This document shows positions 18,713 to 27,391 of a stretch of DNA of 64,000 bases, piece by piece. Made by a program: the position numbers and the translations under genes. The stretch spans positions 372,001-436,000 of the forward strand of contig NZ_VRMJ01000014.1 of assembly GCF_009832745.1 (NCBI RefSeq), read 5' to 3'. Below the pieces are notes generated by a model. The model was given only the letters and a program-made list of their open reading frames with translations. It ran no database searches and was not told the origin of the DNA. Numbering within the stretch: position 1 is the first letter of the stretch; every line of letters starts with the position of its first letter. This stretch comes from Polaribacter septentrionalilitoris. GTDB lineage: Bacteria > Bacteroidota > Bacteroidia > Flavobacteriales > Flavobacteriaceae.

Positions 18713-19869
18713 TAATACATTATGGTTTTATGAAACGGTAATTTTATATCTGCTAGAATATTAGCTATTTTTTGTCCAGAAGCTCCATCTCCATAAATAT
18801 TTTCAGAAACAATAGTTGAGCTTGTAATTCTATCTTTAATACTTTTTACAATTTTTTGCTGATTATAAACCGTATCTATCACATTACTTCCTCTTTTTCT
18901 TCTATTTTGTCTCGTTCCAATATTTACCACAGGCACACCTAGATAAGAACATTCTCTAATTCCTACACTAGAGTTCCCTATTAAACATTTACTATTTACT
19001 AATAACTTTAAAAAATCGTTAGGTTCCATATTCTTAAAAAAGTGAATATTTTCAGGTTTATTAATTTCTCTAAAAGATCTAATACCACTAGAAGTTCCAT
19101 CAGATCCTGCATCAACATTTGGCCAAAACCAAAATGTAGGCATATTTAAATCAGAAACAGCTTTTAAAGTTTCTTCCACATCTTTTCTTGCAGATTTATA
19201 CTCTGTAGTTACAGGGTGTTGCATTACCACTATATAACCATCTTTCCAGTTAATTGCTGACCCAACTCCTCCATATTTTTTGATAGGATCAAAATCTAAA
19301 GTAGGATTGTTTCTAATTTCATTAGCCAAATCTATAGATGGACAACCTGTATTAAAAACCATTTCTGGGTTTTCTCCCATTTTAATAACTCTTTCTTTAG
19401 CATCTTCTGAAGCAACCAAATGTAAATCTGCTAATTTGGTATTTGCATGTCTAACCTTTTCATCTATATTTCCAGTAACTTCACCTCCTTGAAGATGTAT
19501 TAAAGGAATATTTTGATATGAAGCTGCAATACTAGTAGCAATGGTTTCAAATCTATCAGCAATAGTAACCACTGCATCTGGTTGTAATCGATAAAAAACA
19601 TTTGCTAATTCCATCACCCCTAAACCTGTGGTTTTGGCCATAGAAGTAGGATTTTCCCCTTCTAAAACCATAAAGACTTTTTCAGCAATTTTAAAGCCAT
19701 CTTTTTCAATAAAATCAACTGCGTTACCATATCTACCCAACAATGCAGAACCTGCAACAACTAATTGTAATTCTAATTTTGGATGATTTTTGATGGCCGT
19801 CAAAGCGGTTTTAATTCTACTATAAGAAGGACGTGCAGTAACCACTATGCATATTTTTTTTACAGACAT
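18712..19869 (-). CDS. neuC: UDP-N-acetylglucosamine 2-epimerase, hydrolysing (NeuC/LegG-like)
   Basis: NeuC-type enzymes turn UDP-GlcNAc into ManNAc plus UDP (LegG does the same on a UDP-diNAc-bacillosamine). The 385 residues show ARPSYSRIKTAL, TIADRFETIATS (about 102-113), HLQGGEVTGNIDEKVRH (125-141), NTGCPSID and GNSSVGIRE. The QGGE-x-TG motif replaces the VEAGLRT motif of the non-hydrolysing WecB type, which supports hydrolysis. Sequence does not distinguish NeuC from LegG. No bacillosamine-type dehydratase or aminotransferase lies in the window, so plain Neu5Ac synthesis is the simplest reading unless those genes are elsewhere. Confidence 0.88.
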   Translation of the reverse strand: MSVKKICIVVTARPSYSRIKTALTAIKNHPKLELQLVVAGSALLGRYGNAVDFIEKDGFKIAEKVFMVLEGENPTSMAKTTGLGVMELANVFYRLQPDAVVTIADRFETIATSIAASYQNIPLIHLQGGEVTGNIDEKVRHANTKLADLHLVASEDAKERVIKMGENPEMVFNTGCPSIDLANEIRNNPTLDFDPIKKYGGVGSAINWKDGYIVVMQHPVTTEYKSARKDVEETLKAVSDLNMPTFWFWPNVDAGSDGTSSGIRSFREINKPENIHFFKNMEPNDFLKLLVNSKCLIGNSSVGIRECSYLGVPVVNIGTRQNRRKRGSNVIDTVYNQQKIVKSIKDRITSSTIVSENIYGDGASGQKIANILADIKLPFHKTIMY

Positions 19870-19872
19870 TAA

Positions 19873-20505
19873 TTATTTTCTTATAATTCTTATTATATAT
19901 TTTATCTTGGTTCTTATTTTTTGAAAGAACCAATTAACAGTTTGTTTTCTAGTAGGATTTGTATATATAATTTTTACACCTCCCTGATAATGATTTGAAT
20001 CAAAAAAACCATCACTATTATTTTTTTTTAAACTTATTACGTGAACATCTTTAGCCTTTGGAAATATTTTTTTAATTTCTTTTTGCTGATCTTTTCTATC
20101 ACCTTCAATAATTATTACACCATTAGCCTGAATATTTTCTTTTACATAATTAAAAGACTCATCTTTCCCATCAACTATTACAATATCTAACTTATTATTA
20201 AATCTTATTTCCTGAATTGAGTTATATATTACTAAATCATAATACTTTTTTGCTAAATTTAATTTTAGACTTTTTAAACAAAAATCATTTTTTTCTGTTC
20301 CGTAATATATTATGTCTTTACTATACTCTCTAACCGCACTGTAAATAGTACCTATTCCTAAACCTACTTCTAGTACATTTTTTGCTTTCTGTTTTTTTAC
20401 TAGTGATAAGATTCGATATATGGCATGCTCTGTAGCTATATGTTGACTTCCTTCATATTTAGAGAACTCTATATATTTGTCTTTTGCAATTCTTTTGATA
20501 TTCAT
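19873..20505 (-). CDS. Class I SAM-dependent methyltransferase-like protein
   Basis: The 210 residues contain the SAM-binding motif I VLEVGLGIGT (about 44-53), an acidic strand end YYGTEKND, a strand LDIVIVDGKDESF and the later motif NGVIIIEGD, in the order of a class I methyltransferase. A basic tail ends the protein (TKIKYIIRIIRK). The gene sits between neuC and neuB with gaps of 3 and 5 bp, so it probably modifies the nonulosonic acid or another sugar. A catalytic target (O- or N-methyl) is not visible. It could also be a non-catalytic Rossmann protein. Confidence 0.6.
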   Translation of the reverse strand: MNIKRIAKDKYIEFSKYEGSQHIATEHAIYRILSLVKKQKAKNVLEVGLGIGTIYSAVREYSKDIIYYGTEKNDFCLKSLKLNLAKKYYDLVIYNSIQEIRFNNKLDIVIVDGKDESFNYVKENIQANGVIIIEGDRKDQQKEIKKIFPKAKDVHVISLKKNNSDGFFDSNHYQGGVKIIYTNPTRKQTVNWFFQKIRTKIKYIIRIIRK

Positions 20506-20510
20506 TTTTT

Positions 20511-21506
20511 TTAGCTTAAATCATCATCATTCAAAAAATCCCATTTGTTTAAGGCTTTATTGATTTTTCTGCCTAAAACTTTTTCATATTCACTTGCCAA
20601 GATACCAAATCCCTTAGGCTTTTTGGTCTCTAAATCTGAAAAAGTAAGCACAGATCCTACTTTTAAATTTTTATTGACTGCTAATGATTTTTCGAAAATT
20701 GATTTTAAAGAATCAAACTTTGAATTGTCCGATTTATCAACAGGATTTTGAAGCGCTGTTTCTATATTTTTCACCGATTTTACCAATTGCGTGGTTTCAG
20801 TCATCGTTAATGAAGCTTTTGCATCAGGACCAAACATTTCTTTATCAAACACTACATGAAACTCTAATGTTTCTGCTCCTAAAGCAGTGGCTGCAATACA
20901 GGCTTCTATTGAAGAGGAATGATCTGAAAAACCAATAGGGACTTGATATCTACTTTTTAATTCTTGAATGACGTTTAAACCAAATTCTTTGGGCTGAGTT
21001 GGATATGCTGTAGTACATTGTAAAATGGAATAATCTACTCCTCTAGACTTTAAAAATGATACTGTTTTATCTAACTCTTCAAAAGAACTCATTCCAGAAG
21101 AAATAATAACAGGTTTCCCCGTTTGTGCAATTTTCTCTAACAACACAAAATTATTCACTTCTCCAGAACCTACTTTGTATCTTTGTACCCCTAATTCTTC
21201 TAACAAATCAACTGCTGCGTTGCTAAACGGAGAACTCATAAACTCTAAGCCTACCTGATCACAATGTTGTTTGATGTCTTTCCATTCGTCTAAGGTAAAT
21301 TCCATACGTTTCCAATACTCCATTCTGGTAGCATCTTGTTTGGAGAATTTTACTCTAAAAGGTTCGTGAATGCTACTTTCTGCTGCTGCAATATGAGTTT
21401 GGAATTTAATAACGTTACAGCCTGTTTTAGCAACCGCATCAATATACGCATGAGCCATTCCTAAACTACCATCGTGGGCTTGTGCTATTTCTGCTATAAT
21501 ATCCAT
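20511..21506 (-). CDS. neuB: N-acetylneuraminate synthase family protein (NeuB)
   Basis: NeuB condenses ManNAc (or a 6-deoxy analogue) with phosphoenolpyruvate to give a nine-carbon sialic-type acid. Residues 1-260 form the TIM barrel: IAEIAQAHDGS at the start, KFQTH at 34-38, SSGMS at 136-140, QCTTAYP at 163-169 and the metal-binding histidines in GFSDHS (H196) and EFHV (H217). Residues about 275-331 are an antifreeze-like SAF domain (KSLAVNKNLKVGSVLT, KPKGFG) that closes the active site of the neighbouring subunit. The opening AQAHDGS differs from the common G-x-NHNG of Neu5Ac synthases, so the exact substrate may differ. It lies 1 bp after a GT2 gene. Confidence 0.92.
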   Translation of the reverse strand: MDIIAEIAQAHDGSLGMAHAYIDAVAKTGCNVIKFQTHIAAAESSIHEPFRVKFSKQDATRMEYWKRMEFTLDEWKDIKQHCDQVGLEFMSSPFSNAAVDLLEELGVQRYKVGSGEVNNFVLLEKIAQTGKPVIISSGMSSFEELDKTVSFLKSRGVDYSILQCTTAYPTQPKEFGLNVIQELKSRYQVPIGFSDHSSSIEACIAATALGAETLEFHVVFDKEMFGPDAKASLTMTETTQLVKSVKNIETALQNPVDKSDNSKFDSLKSIFEKSLAVNKNLKVGSVLTFSDLETKKPKGFGILASEYEKVLGRKINKALNKWDFLNDDDLS

Positions 21507-21507
21507 A

Positions 21508-22410
21508 TTAATCTTCTTCTGGTACCCAATAAAGTTTTGTATCAGGCAACTTTTGAAAAGTATTAAACTCTTTTTCAGTTAATCTATTACTATTCTTTAT
21601 TAGCCTGGGTGAATTTACAAAAAAATCTAGCAAAGCTTGTAAAATTGCCAAAGTAGCTTTTAAATCTCCTTTAAATACTTTCATTTTAATTTGTACCCAT
21701 AAGGTATAAAAAAAACGCCTAGGTATTTGATTTATAGGATAGAATAACAAATATAAATACCATCCTGATCGTAAAGATCTTCTTAATCTAAGTCTGTAAT
21801 CTTTATTTTTTTTTCTTGATTTAATATCTACTCTGTGATGAACTAAAATATCAGGGAAATAATGTATTTCTATATTTTTTTTATATAATTGATAGGCTAT
21901 AAAATCTTCTTCGCCATAAAATAAAAACCATTCTAATAAGTTTGGTATTTTTTTCCAATCTGACATTTTTAATGCAAATGAAACTGCTCCAAAACTCTTA
22001 GTTCGATGAGCCACTTCATTATGTGAAGTTTGTATTGGTGGATATATACTCCAAAAACTTCTAAAATACAAGAGCCCTACTTCTGTGTTACTTTTAAAAT
22101 ACCTTTCTATTAAAGGAATTATTTCTTTTGTTAAAAAATGAGCATCATCATCTATACTAATAATATAATCTGAGGTTACCAAACTAAATAGTTTATTTCT
22201 TACAGCATGTATTCCTTTAGATTTTCTATTTCTAATGTAAGTAATATCTGGGTAGTTTTGAGTGATTAATTGTTTTGTATTATCACTAGATCCATCATCT
22301 AAAACAAATATTTTAATTAACTTAAAATCAAAAATATTGAATAAAACCGAAAGCGTTTTTTCCAATTTACTATCTCTGTTTTTTGTAGGTATAACAATAG
22401 AAAAACTCAT
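21508..22410 (-). CDS. Glycosyltransferase family 2
   Basis: A 300-residue GT2. It starts FSIVIPTKNRDSKL, has FVLDDGSSDNT at about 35-45 and a metal site SIDDDAHF with DDD at 87-89. The later FYGEEDFIAYQLYKKN matches the acidic ED-x-x element of the acceptor side. The C-terminus is rich in basic residues (KSRKKNKDYRLRLRRSLR), which may hold it at the membrane. It follows neuB by 1 bp and shares a base with the next gene, so it is one candidate for handling a sugar made by the neu genes. No specificity can be assigned. Confidence 0.88.
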   Translation of the reverse strand: MSFSIVIPTKNRDSKLEKTLSVLFNIFDFKLIKIFVLDDGSSDNTKQLITQNYPDITYIRNRKSKGIHAVRNKLFSLVTSDYIISIDDDAHFLTKEIIPLIERYFKSNTEVGLLYFRSFWSIYPPIQTSHNEVAHRTKSFGAVSFALKMSDWKKIPNLLEWFLFYGEEDFIAYQLYKKNIEIHYFPDILVHHRVDIKSRKKNKDYRLRLRRSLRSGWYLYLLFYPINQIPRRFFYTLWVQIKMKVFKGDLKATLAILQALLDFFVNSPRLIKNSNRLTEKEFNTFQKLPDTKLYWVPEED

Positions 22411-23645
22411 TAAGTTAATTTATTAATAGTTTCTTTTAAGTAATTTAGACCTAAATAATTTATTAGATCTAACCTATTCAAAAGTAATTCTGAATTTTGA
22501 TTCCAGGCTTTGTATAATTGTTCTATTAGTTCAGCAATTTTTAACACATTATCTGCTTCACAAACATATGGATAATTTTCTCCTAACAACCTTTTTGTTT
22601 CACTATAGAATGGACTTAGCAATAAAATAGGCTTATTAGCCATAACACAATGAGGAAATTTCCCTGGTAAAAAAGGACTTATTTCAGATTTTGACTCTAA
22701 AATAATATTAACTGAGACTTTTTTCTGAACTAAGTCTACTTCTTTAAATGATACATTACCTTTACTCCAATATATGTTGTTATTTATTTTTTGAAGTAAA
22801 TAATCTTTATGATAACCTGCATTTCCAAGTAATATTAGCTTCGATTGTTTTTTTGCTTTAGAATTTTTTTCTAAAAACAATTGGTATCCTTCTATTAATG
22901 CGGCTGGACTCCTTTGTTTCATTAAATTACCTGCATGCAGTAAATTAAACTTATTTATATCTATATAATCAGGAGGTTTAACTTCTTTTTTATACTCTAA
23001 TTCTAAATTTTGATGTGGTATTATAAAACCTGTTTTTAAAAAATTTGGAAAATAACTTCCCATCCAATCTCTTAATAATAAACTTGGAAACCCACTATAT
23101 TCAGCTTTTTCAGATACTTTCTTAAAGAAGTCTTCTTTTTGTTTGTATCCAGATTCTACCCAATTATAAGGTCTAGGATAATAATGAAAAGGATAAGGGT
23201 CATGTACATAGGCCAACCATTTAGAATATAAATCTGGTAAACTTAACATGGCATGATGTGGTCTAAAACTAGCTCCTTTACTTAATGTTATAATTAACTC
23301 TTCTTCTTTGTAATTTTTTTTTACCGATTTTGATATACTTTTAGAGTCATTAAAAAAAGTAAAAGAGTGTCCAAAAATATTTTCTAAAGGTTTTGATACA
23401 TTAATATTGGTTATTCTTTGAAACACTCTTTGTGTTCTACTTAATATATAATGAATTGACCATTTAATTTCTGGTATATTAATACATTCAATTCCATTTT
23501 TTAATTCAATATTTTTTCGAGTATAGTGTAAAACTTTAACATCATACCCTATTTTTTTTAAATTAAAGATAAGCGCTACGTTAACTTTAGAAGCACTACT
23601 ATCTTCTATATCTATAGACTCTGATATGATTAAGATTTTTTTCAA
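22410..23645 (-). CDS. GT-B glycosyltransferase, GT4-like
   Basis: A 411-residue GT-B protein, more divergent than its neighbours. The N-terminus has ILIISESIDIEDSSASKVNVAL, a strand-loop-helix start. The donor half has FNLLHAGNLMKQRSPAALIEGY, then KLILLGNAG, then ISPFLPGKFPHCVMANKPIL, which replaces the classical E-x7-E pattern with K-F-P-x-C-x-M. An aromatic acceptor segment AYVHDPYPFHYYPRPY lies in the middle. I assign a transferase role from fold and context; the family call GT4 is tentative. Confidence 0.72.
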   Translation of the reverse strand: MKKILIISESIDIEDSSASKVNVALIFNLKKIGYDVKVLHYTRKNIELKNGIECINIPEIKWSIHYILSRTQRVFQRITNINVSKPLENIFGHSFTFFNDSKSISKSVKKNYKEEELIITLSKGASFRPHHAMLSLPDLYSKWLAYVHDPYPFHYYPRPYNWVESGYKQKEDFFKKVSEKAEYSGFPSLLLRDWMGSYFPNFLKTGFIIPHQNLELEYKKEVKPPDYIDINKFNLLHAGNLMKQRSPAALIEGYQLFLEKNSKAKKQSKLILLGNAGYHKDYLLQKINNNIYWSKGNVSFKEVDLVQKKVSVNIILESKSEISPFLPGKFPHCVMANKPILLLSPFYSETKRLLGENYPYVCEADNVLKIAELIEQLYKAWNQNSELLLNRLDLINYLGLNYLKETINKLT

Positions 23646-23647
23646 TG

Positions 23648-24574
23648 TTAATTCAGCTTTAAATCTAATAAATTTAACAACTCGTCGTCTTCATTAAATT
23701 TACGAGCAAATAATTTTCCTTTTGGTTGATTTAGTAATAAATTAATATCATCAACTGTAAAAGTGACAGGTAGAGGAACATTTTTTCTGTTCCAATCTAC
23801 AAAATGTAAAGAACTAGAGAAATTTAATGTTTTTTTTCTTGATGAAATTTCGTTAAGTATAGTATGAAAAAATTGCTCATCGGCACACGCAGTATATTTA
23901 TAATACTTGAATAATTTATTTTCATTGACTTCTATATAATTTAAGACTTCACGAACAGTATCATATTGTAAGGCAAACCAATTAGAACCTTTGTAATGCT
24001 TTTTAAAAATTGAGACACGTTTTCTCTTTACAAAACGAAGTGCTTCAATTATATCTATTTTCTTTTTTAAAATTAATTTAATAAATAATTTAAAATTCTT
24101 TAATCCAGAGGATAGTATTGGTGATAAGTATACAAAATCCATTCTTTTTTCTGAATTATTTATTTTATATTGATTAACTCTTTGGTTGTATATAATAGAG
24201 TTTTTAAAAGGCATCATATCAATAAATTCATTTTTATTATTTTCTTGAATATATTTATCAATAAAACTTAAAGATTTTATTGGATAATCTTGACCGCTTA
24301 AAAATATAATTATTGAATTTTCTTTTTTATTATGAATAGCTCTTTTTAATAAATTAATAGTTGCCATTACTTGAGAAATATCTCCCCATATGCATTTAAC
24401 CCTTTTTTCTATAAACACTACATTTGGAAGTTTAACTATTTTTTTGAAATGATTAATTTCACTTTTTAAATCTAAGTGAATATAAAATTCAGAATTCTTA
24501 TCATTTAATTTATTTATCAACCTCTTTAAATGATTTGGGTTAGTATGAACCGTAATTATATATTTTTTAATCAT
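23648..24574 (-). CDS. Glycosyltransferase family 14 (core-2/I-branching type)
   Basis: The 308 residues match the bacterial branch of the GT14 family (beta-1,6-GlcNAc or beta-xylosyl transferases). YIITVHTNPNHLKRLI opens the protein and IHLDLKS follows; WGDISQVMATINLLKRA is at 63-79, FLSGQDYPIKS at 91-101, and GSNWFALQYDTVREVL later, with ACADEQFFHTIL near the end. No signal anchor is present, unlike the animal Golgi enzymes. It would add a branch to the glycan. It is followed by an 84-bp gap, one of the largest in the train. Confidence 0.86.
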   Translation of the reverse strand: MIKKYIITVHTNPNHLKRLINKLNDKNSEFYIHLDLKSEINHFKKIVKLPNVVFIEKRVKCIWGDISQVMATINLLKRAIHNKKENSIIIFLSGQDYPIKSLSFIDKYIQENNKNEFIDMMPFKNSIIYNQRVNQYKINNSEKRMDFVYLSPILSSGLKNFKLFIKLILKKKIDIIEALRFVKRKRVSIFKKHYKGSNWFALQYDTVREVLNYIEVNENKLFKYYKYTACADEQFFHTILNEISSRKKTLNFSSSLHFVDWNRKNVPLPVTFTVDDINLLLNQPKGKLFARKFNEDDELLNLLDLKLN

Positions 24575-24658
24575 TTGAAAACCTATTCACCTAATAAATT
24601 TATTTGAGTATTTTTTTTATTTTTCTTAATCAAAACATCTTAAAAATTTAGTTTTAAA

Positions 24659-25570
24659 TTATTTTTGTAATTTATAAAATTTATACTTTATGGGAAAAAA
24701 CAAACTGTAAAATTTATATTTGAGATATTTAGATAGTAATACTTTTGTTATCTTTTTTGATTTTAATTGATAAGCTTTCTGAATAAAATAGTGAGCCAAT
24801 TGGGTTGACATTTTTTTATGAATCAGAAGAAATTCACATGTCAATTGATGTGCAAGTTTATAAGACTCAAGTCTTATAGGATTATTTGACCAAAACTCTC
24901 CTGTGTTAGATTCTATGTGTTTTCTATTAAAATAAAGCGGAATTTTGACATTGAGTCCTCTAATATTAAGGTTACTTATTAATATTCTTGAGTAGCACTC
25001 CCATTCTTCTGCATACATTAAATTCTCGTTAAATAAATTATTTTGTAATAAATTAATTTTCCACATTACAGTACAAGATGCCAAAGGTAACTTACCTATA
25101 ATTACATTTTCATATACATTTTCGTTTAAAGTTTCGCAACTATAATCGTCTATAAACTCTATTGATTCGTGACAGAATTCATTTTGAAAAGATTTTTTTT
25201 GGTAATGAACAAAATCAATATTTTTATTTTTTATAAATTCATTAATACAAATTTCTAAAAGTTGTGGGTGAAGTATATCGTCATCATCAAAAAAAACTAA
25301 AAAATCACCTTCTGCCTTTTTAATACCTATATTCCTACTAGCTGGTAAACCTTGTTTTATCTCTTCTGACTTGATAATAAACTGAAACCTGTGATCTTTA
25401 TCTGTAATTTTAGAAACTACTTTACTAGTATCGTCTTTAGAATTATCATCAATAATTATACACTCCCAATTTTTATACGATTGCAATAATAAAGAGTCTA
25501 ACATTTGATCTATCAAATGAGCTCTATTGTAGGTGGTTAGTATTATGGTAATTAAAGGTTGATTATCCAT
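24659..25570 (-). CDS. Glycosyltransferase family 2
   Basis: A 303-residue GT2 with ITIILTTYNRAHLI at the start, CIIIDDNSKDDT at about 37-48 and an unusually acidic metal site FFDDDDILHPQ with DDDD at 95-98. YAEEWECYSRIL is the acceptor-side motif. It overlaps the upstream gene by 8 bp. An 84-bp AT-rich, T-tract-containing gap separates it from the GT14 gene downstream, where I see no clear terminator or promoter. Sugar specificity is unknown. Confidence 0.87.
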   Translation of the reverse strand: MDNQPLITIILTTYNRAHLIDQMLDSLLLQSYKNWECIIIDDNSKDDTSKVVSKITDKDHRFQFIIKSEEIKQGLPASRNIGIKKAEGDFLVFFDDDDILHPQLLEICINEFIKNKNIDFVHYQKKSFQNEFCHESIEFIDDYSCETLNENVYENVIIGKLPLASCTVMWKINLLQNNLFNENLMYAEEWECYSRILISNLNIRGLNVKIPLYFNRKHIESNTGEFWSNNPIRLESYKLAHQLTCEFLLIHKKMSTQLAHYFIQKAYQLKSKKITKVLLSKYLKYKFYSLFFPIKYKFYKLQK

Positions 25571-26411
25571 TTAAAATTCTTTTTACAAACCTAAATGGTT
25601 TTAGAATATAATACCCTATTCTATATTCTAAACGAGTATACATTTTATTTTTTTCTTGCTCTTCTTTTTCTATTCTTAACAATAAAAATGAAATAAAATC
25701 ATTAAAATATTGCTTATATATTTCTTCATGTTTAAAGTAAATATATTCAAGTAACTCATATTTTACCTTATTGGCTTTAGTTGTTGTAGATACACCACCT
25801 ATTCTATAGTTAAATAAAATTTCTGAAATTACAATTACTTCTCCTCCATCTGAAAGTAACCTTATATAAAACTCCCAGTCTTCAAATCCTTTTTTCATAT
25901 TTTCATCATAACCACCAACTTTAGCCCAGTCTGTTTTTTTAAACATACAACTCCCCATTGCCGTATTATTTAATAACATTTTTGAAATATCACCACCAGA
26001 TGGTGTGTAAGAACCAATAACATCATTATCTTTATTAATTAAGTTTGATTGACATGTAATAATTTTTACTTGTTTATTCTCTTTAAAAATTTTAAAAGCC
26101 TTTTCACAAAATGTAGACACAAAATAATCATCACTATCCAAAACTAATACAAATTCTCCGGTAGTATTTGCAATACCGAGGTTTCTTGCAGAACTTTGTC
26201 CTTTATTTTCTTGATGAATTAAAATATCTATTTTAGAAGATAACTCTTTTAATTTCTTTTTGGTTTCAGAATCTGAACCATCATCAACAACTATGAGTTC
26301 AATATTAGTATAACTTTGCTTACGTACAGAATTTATACACGTTTCAAGATATTGGGCTGTATTGTATACAGGAATTACTACAGAAATTTTGTTATTTATA
26401 TATTCATTCAC
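25563..26411 (-). CDS. Glycosyltransferase family 2 (paralogue of the gene at 29442-30266)
   Basis: A 282-residue GT2 with SVVIPVYNTAQYLETC, LIVVDDGSDSETK at about 39-51, QSSARNLGI and the metal site DSDD at 92-95. The segment WAKVGGYDEN, then KGFEDWEFYIRLLSDGGEV, then NYRIGGVS lines up residue by residue with the gene at 29442-30266, so the two look like a duplication within the cluster. The start codon ATG lies 39 bp after the fucosyltransferase gene in transcription order. The paralogues probably transfer similar sugars to different acceptors. Confidence 0.88.
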   Translation of the reverse strand: MNEYINNKISVVIPVYNTAQYLETCINSVRKQSYTNIELIVVDDGSDSETKKKLKELSSKIDILIHQENKGQSSARNLGIANTTGEFVLVLDSDDYFVSTFCEKAFKIFKENKQVKIITCQSNLINKDNDVIGSYTPSGGDISKMLLNNTAMGSCMFKKTDWAKVGGYDENMKKGFEDWEFYIRLLSDGGEVIVISEILFNYRIGGVSTTTKANKVKYELLEYIYFKHEEIYKQYFNDFISFLLLRIEKEEQEKNKMYTRLEYRIGYYILKPFRFVKRILNG

Positions 26412-26450
26412 TAATGTTATTCTTAAATTTATTTATTGAGGGTAATATAA

Positions 26451-27371
26451 TTAAAACCTAATCCATTCTTGAGGAATTAAGTCTTTTGTTTTTTGTTGTA
26501 TTTCAGGATTAGCAAACCATATTTTTGGTGCTATAACTATTTTTTCTGGATTAGAGTTTAACCAAGCACCCCAAAAACTAAATGAACTATTTGCAATAAT
26601 ATTGTGCTTACAAAAACTCATTAAACACATATCTTTCCAACTATTATACCCTGTATTTTTGTTAATAAAAACTTTTTTTTGTTCTAAATTATTAAAACTA
26701 GATTGTACCCATTCTATATCGTCAGAAAAGAAAAATATCTTCACCTTATGATCCTTTTCTAATATAGTATTAAGGGCTTTGTGATAATAATCTAAACTAC
26801 AAAGACCGTGAGCTTCATTTATAGATTTGTGCTCTATATAATCTCCTCTTCTAACATGTATAGATACAGAATTTGAAGATCTAATATCATTAAGAATCAT
26901 ACTATTTTCTCTACCCATTTTTTCAAATGAAAAGGTAAACAAATCCCTAATATAATCTTCATAACCAATAAAATATTTATAACTCTGGAAATAGCCATTT
27001 ATATAAACTGGTTTTTTTAAACTCAAAGCATCTTTAGAAAATTCAAAAGTAGATTCTTTGTATTTTCTATCTTTAACTATTTTCAATTTTCTAAGCAGGG
27101 ACTTTAGTTTTTTTACAAAGTAATTGTTTTTTTCAGAATCATATAAATCATATTTTAAATTAAAAATATCTAATTCAAAAAATCGTATCACATGATTATT
27201 AACTTGATTTTTTTCATTAAAAAAACTTTTATCAATATTTAAAATTGTATTGTTTTTTTTAGCTATAATACTAGCAAAAGCGTATTGAAACATTTGATTA
27301 CCTAAGCCACCTTTTAAATATACAACTACTTTCTTACCTAACATTTTTTTTATCAAATCTAAATTTATCAT
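26451..27371 (-). CDS. Alpha-1,2-fucosyltransferase (GT11)
   Basis: This family transfers fucose from GDP-fucose to a terminal galactose. The 306 residues carry the three GT11 motifs: GGLGNQMFQYAFA at 21-33, SIHVRRGDY at 170-178 and NSSFSFWGAWLN at 261-272, plus FFFSDDIEW near 214-221. The first nine residues before MLGKKVV may not be translated, since the family usually starts just before the GGLGNQ motif. Galactose acceptors fit a locus that encodes glf. GDP-fucose synthesis genes (gmd, fcl) are not in the window. Confidence 0.93.
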   Translation of the reverse strand: MINLDLIKKMLGKKVVVYLKGGLGNQMFQYAFASIIAKKNNTILNIDKSFFNEKNQVNNHVIRFFELDIFNLKYDLYDSEKNNYFVKKLKSLLRKLKIVKDRKYKESTFEFSKDALSLKKPVYINGYFQSYKYFIGYEDYIRDLFTFSFEKMGRENSMILNDIRSSNSVSIHVRRGDYIEHKSINEAHGLCSLDYYHKALNTILEKDHKVKIFFFSDDIEWVQSSFNNLEQKKVFINKNTGYNSWKDMCLMSFCKHNIIANSSFSFWGAWLNSNPEKIVIAPKIWFANPEIQQKTKDLIPQEWIRF

Positions 27372-27391
27372 GCTTACATAGTAATTACTTA

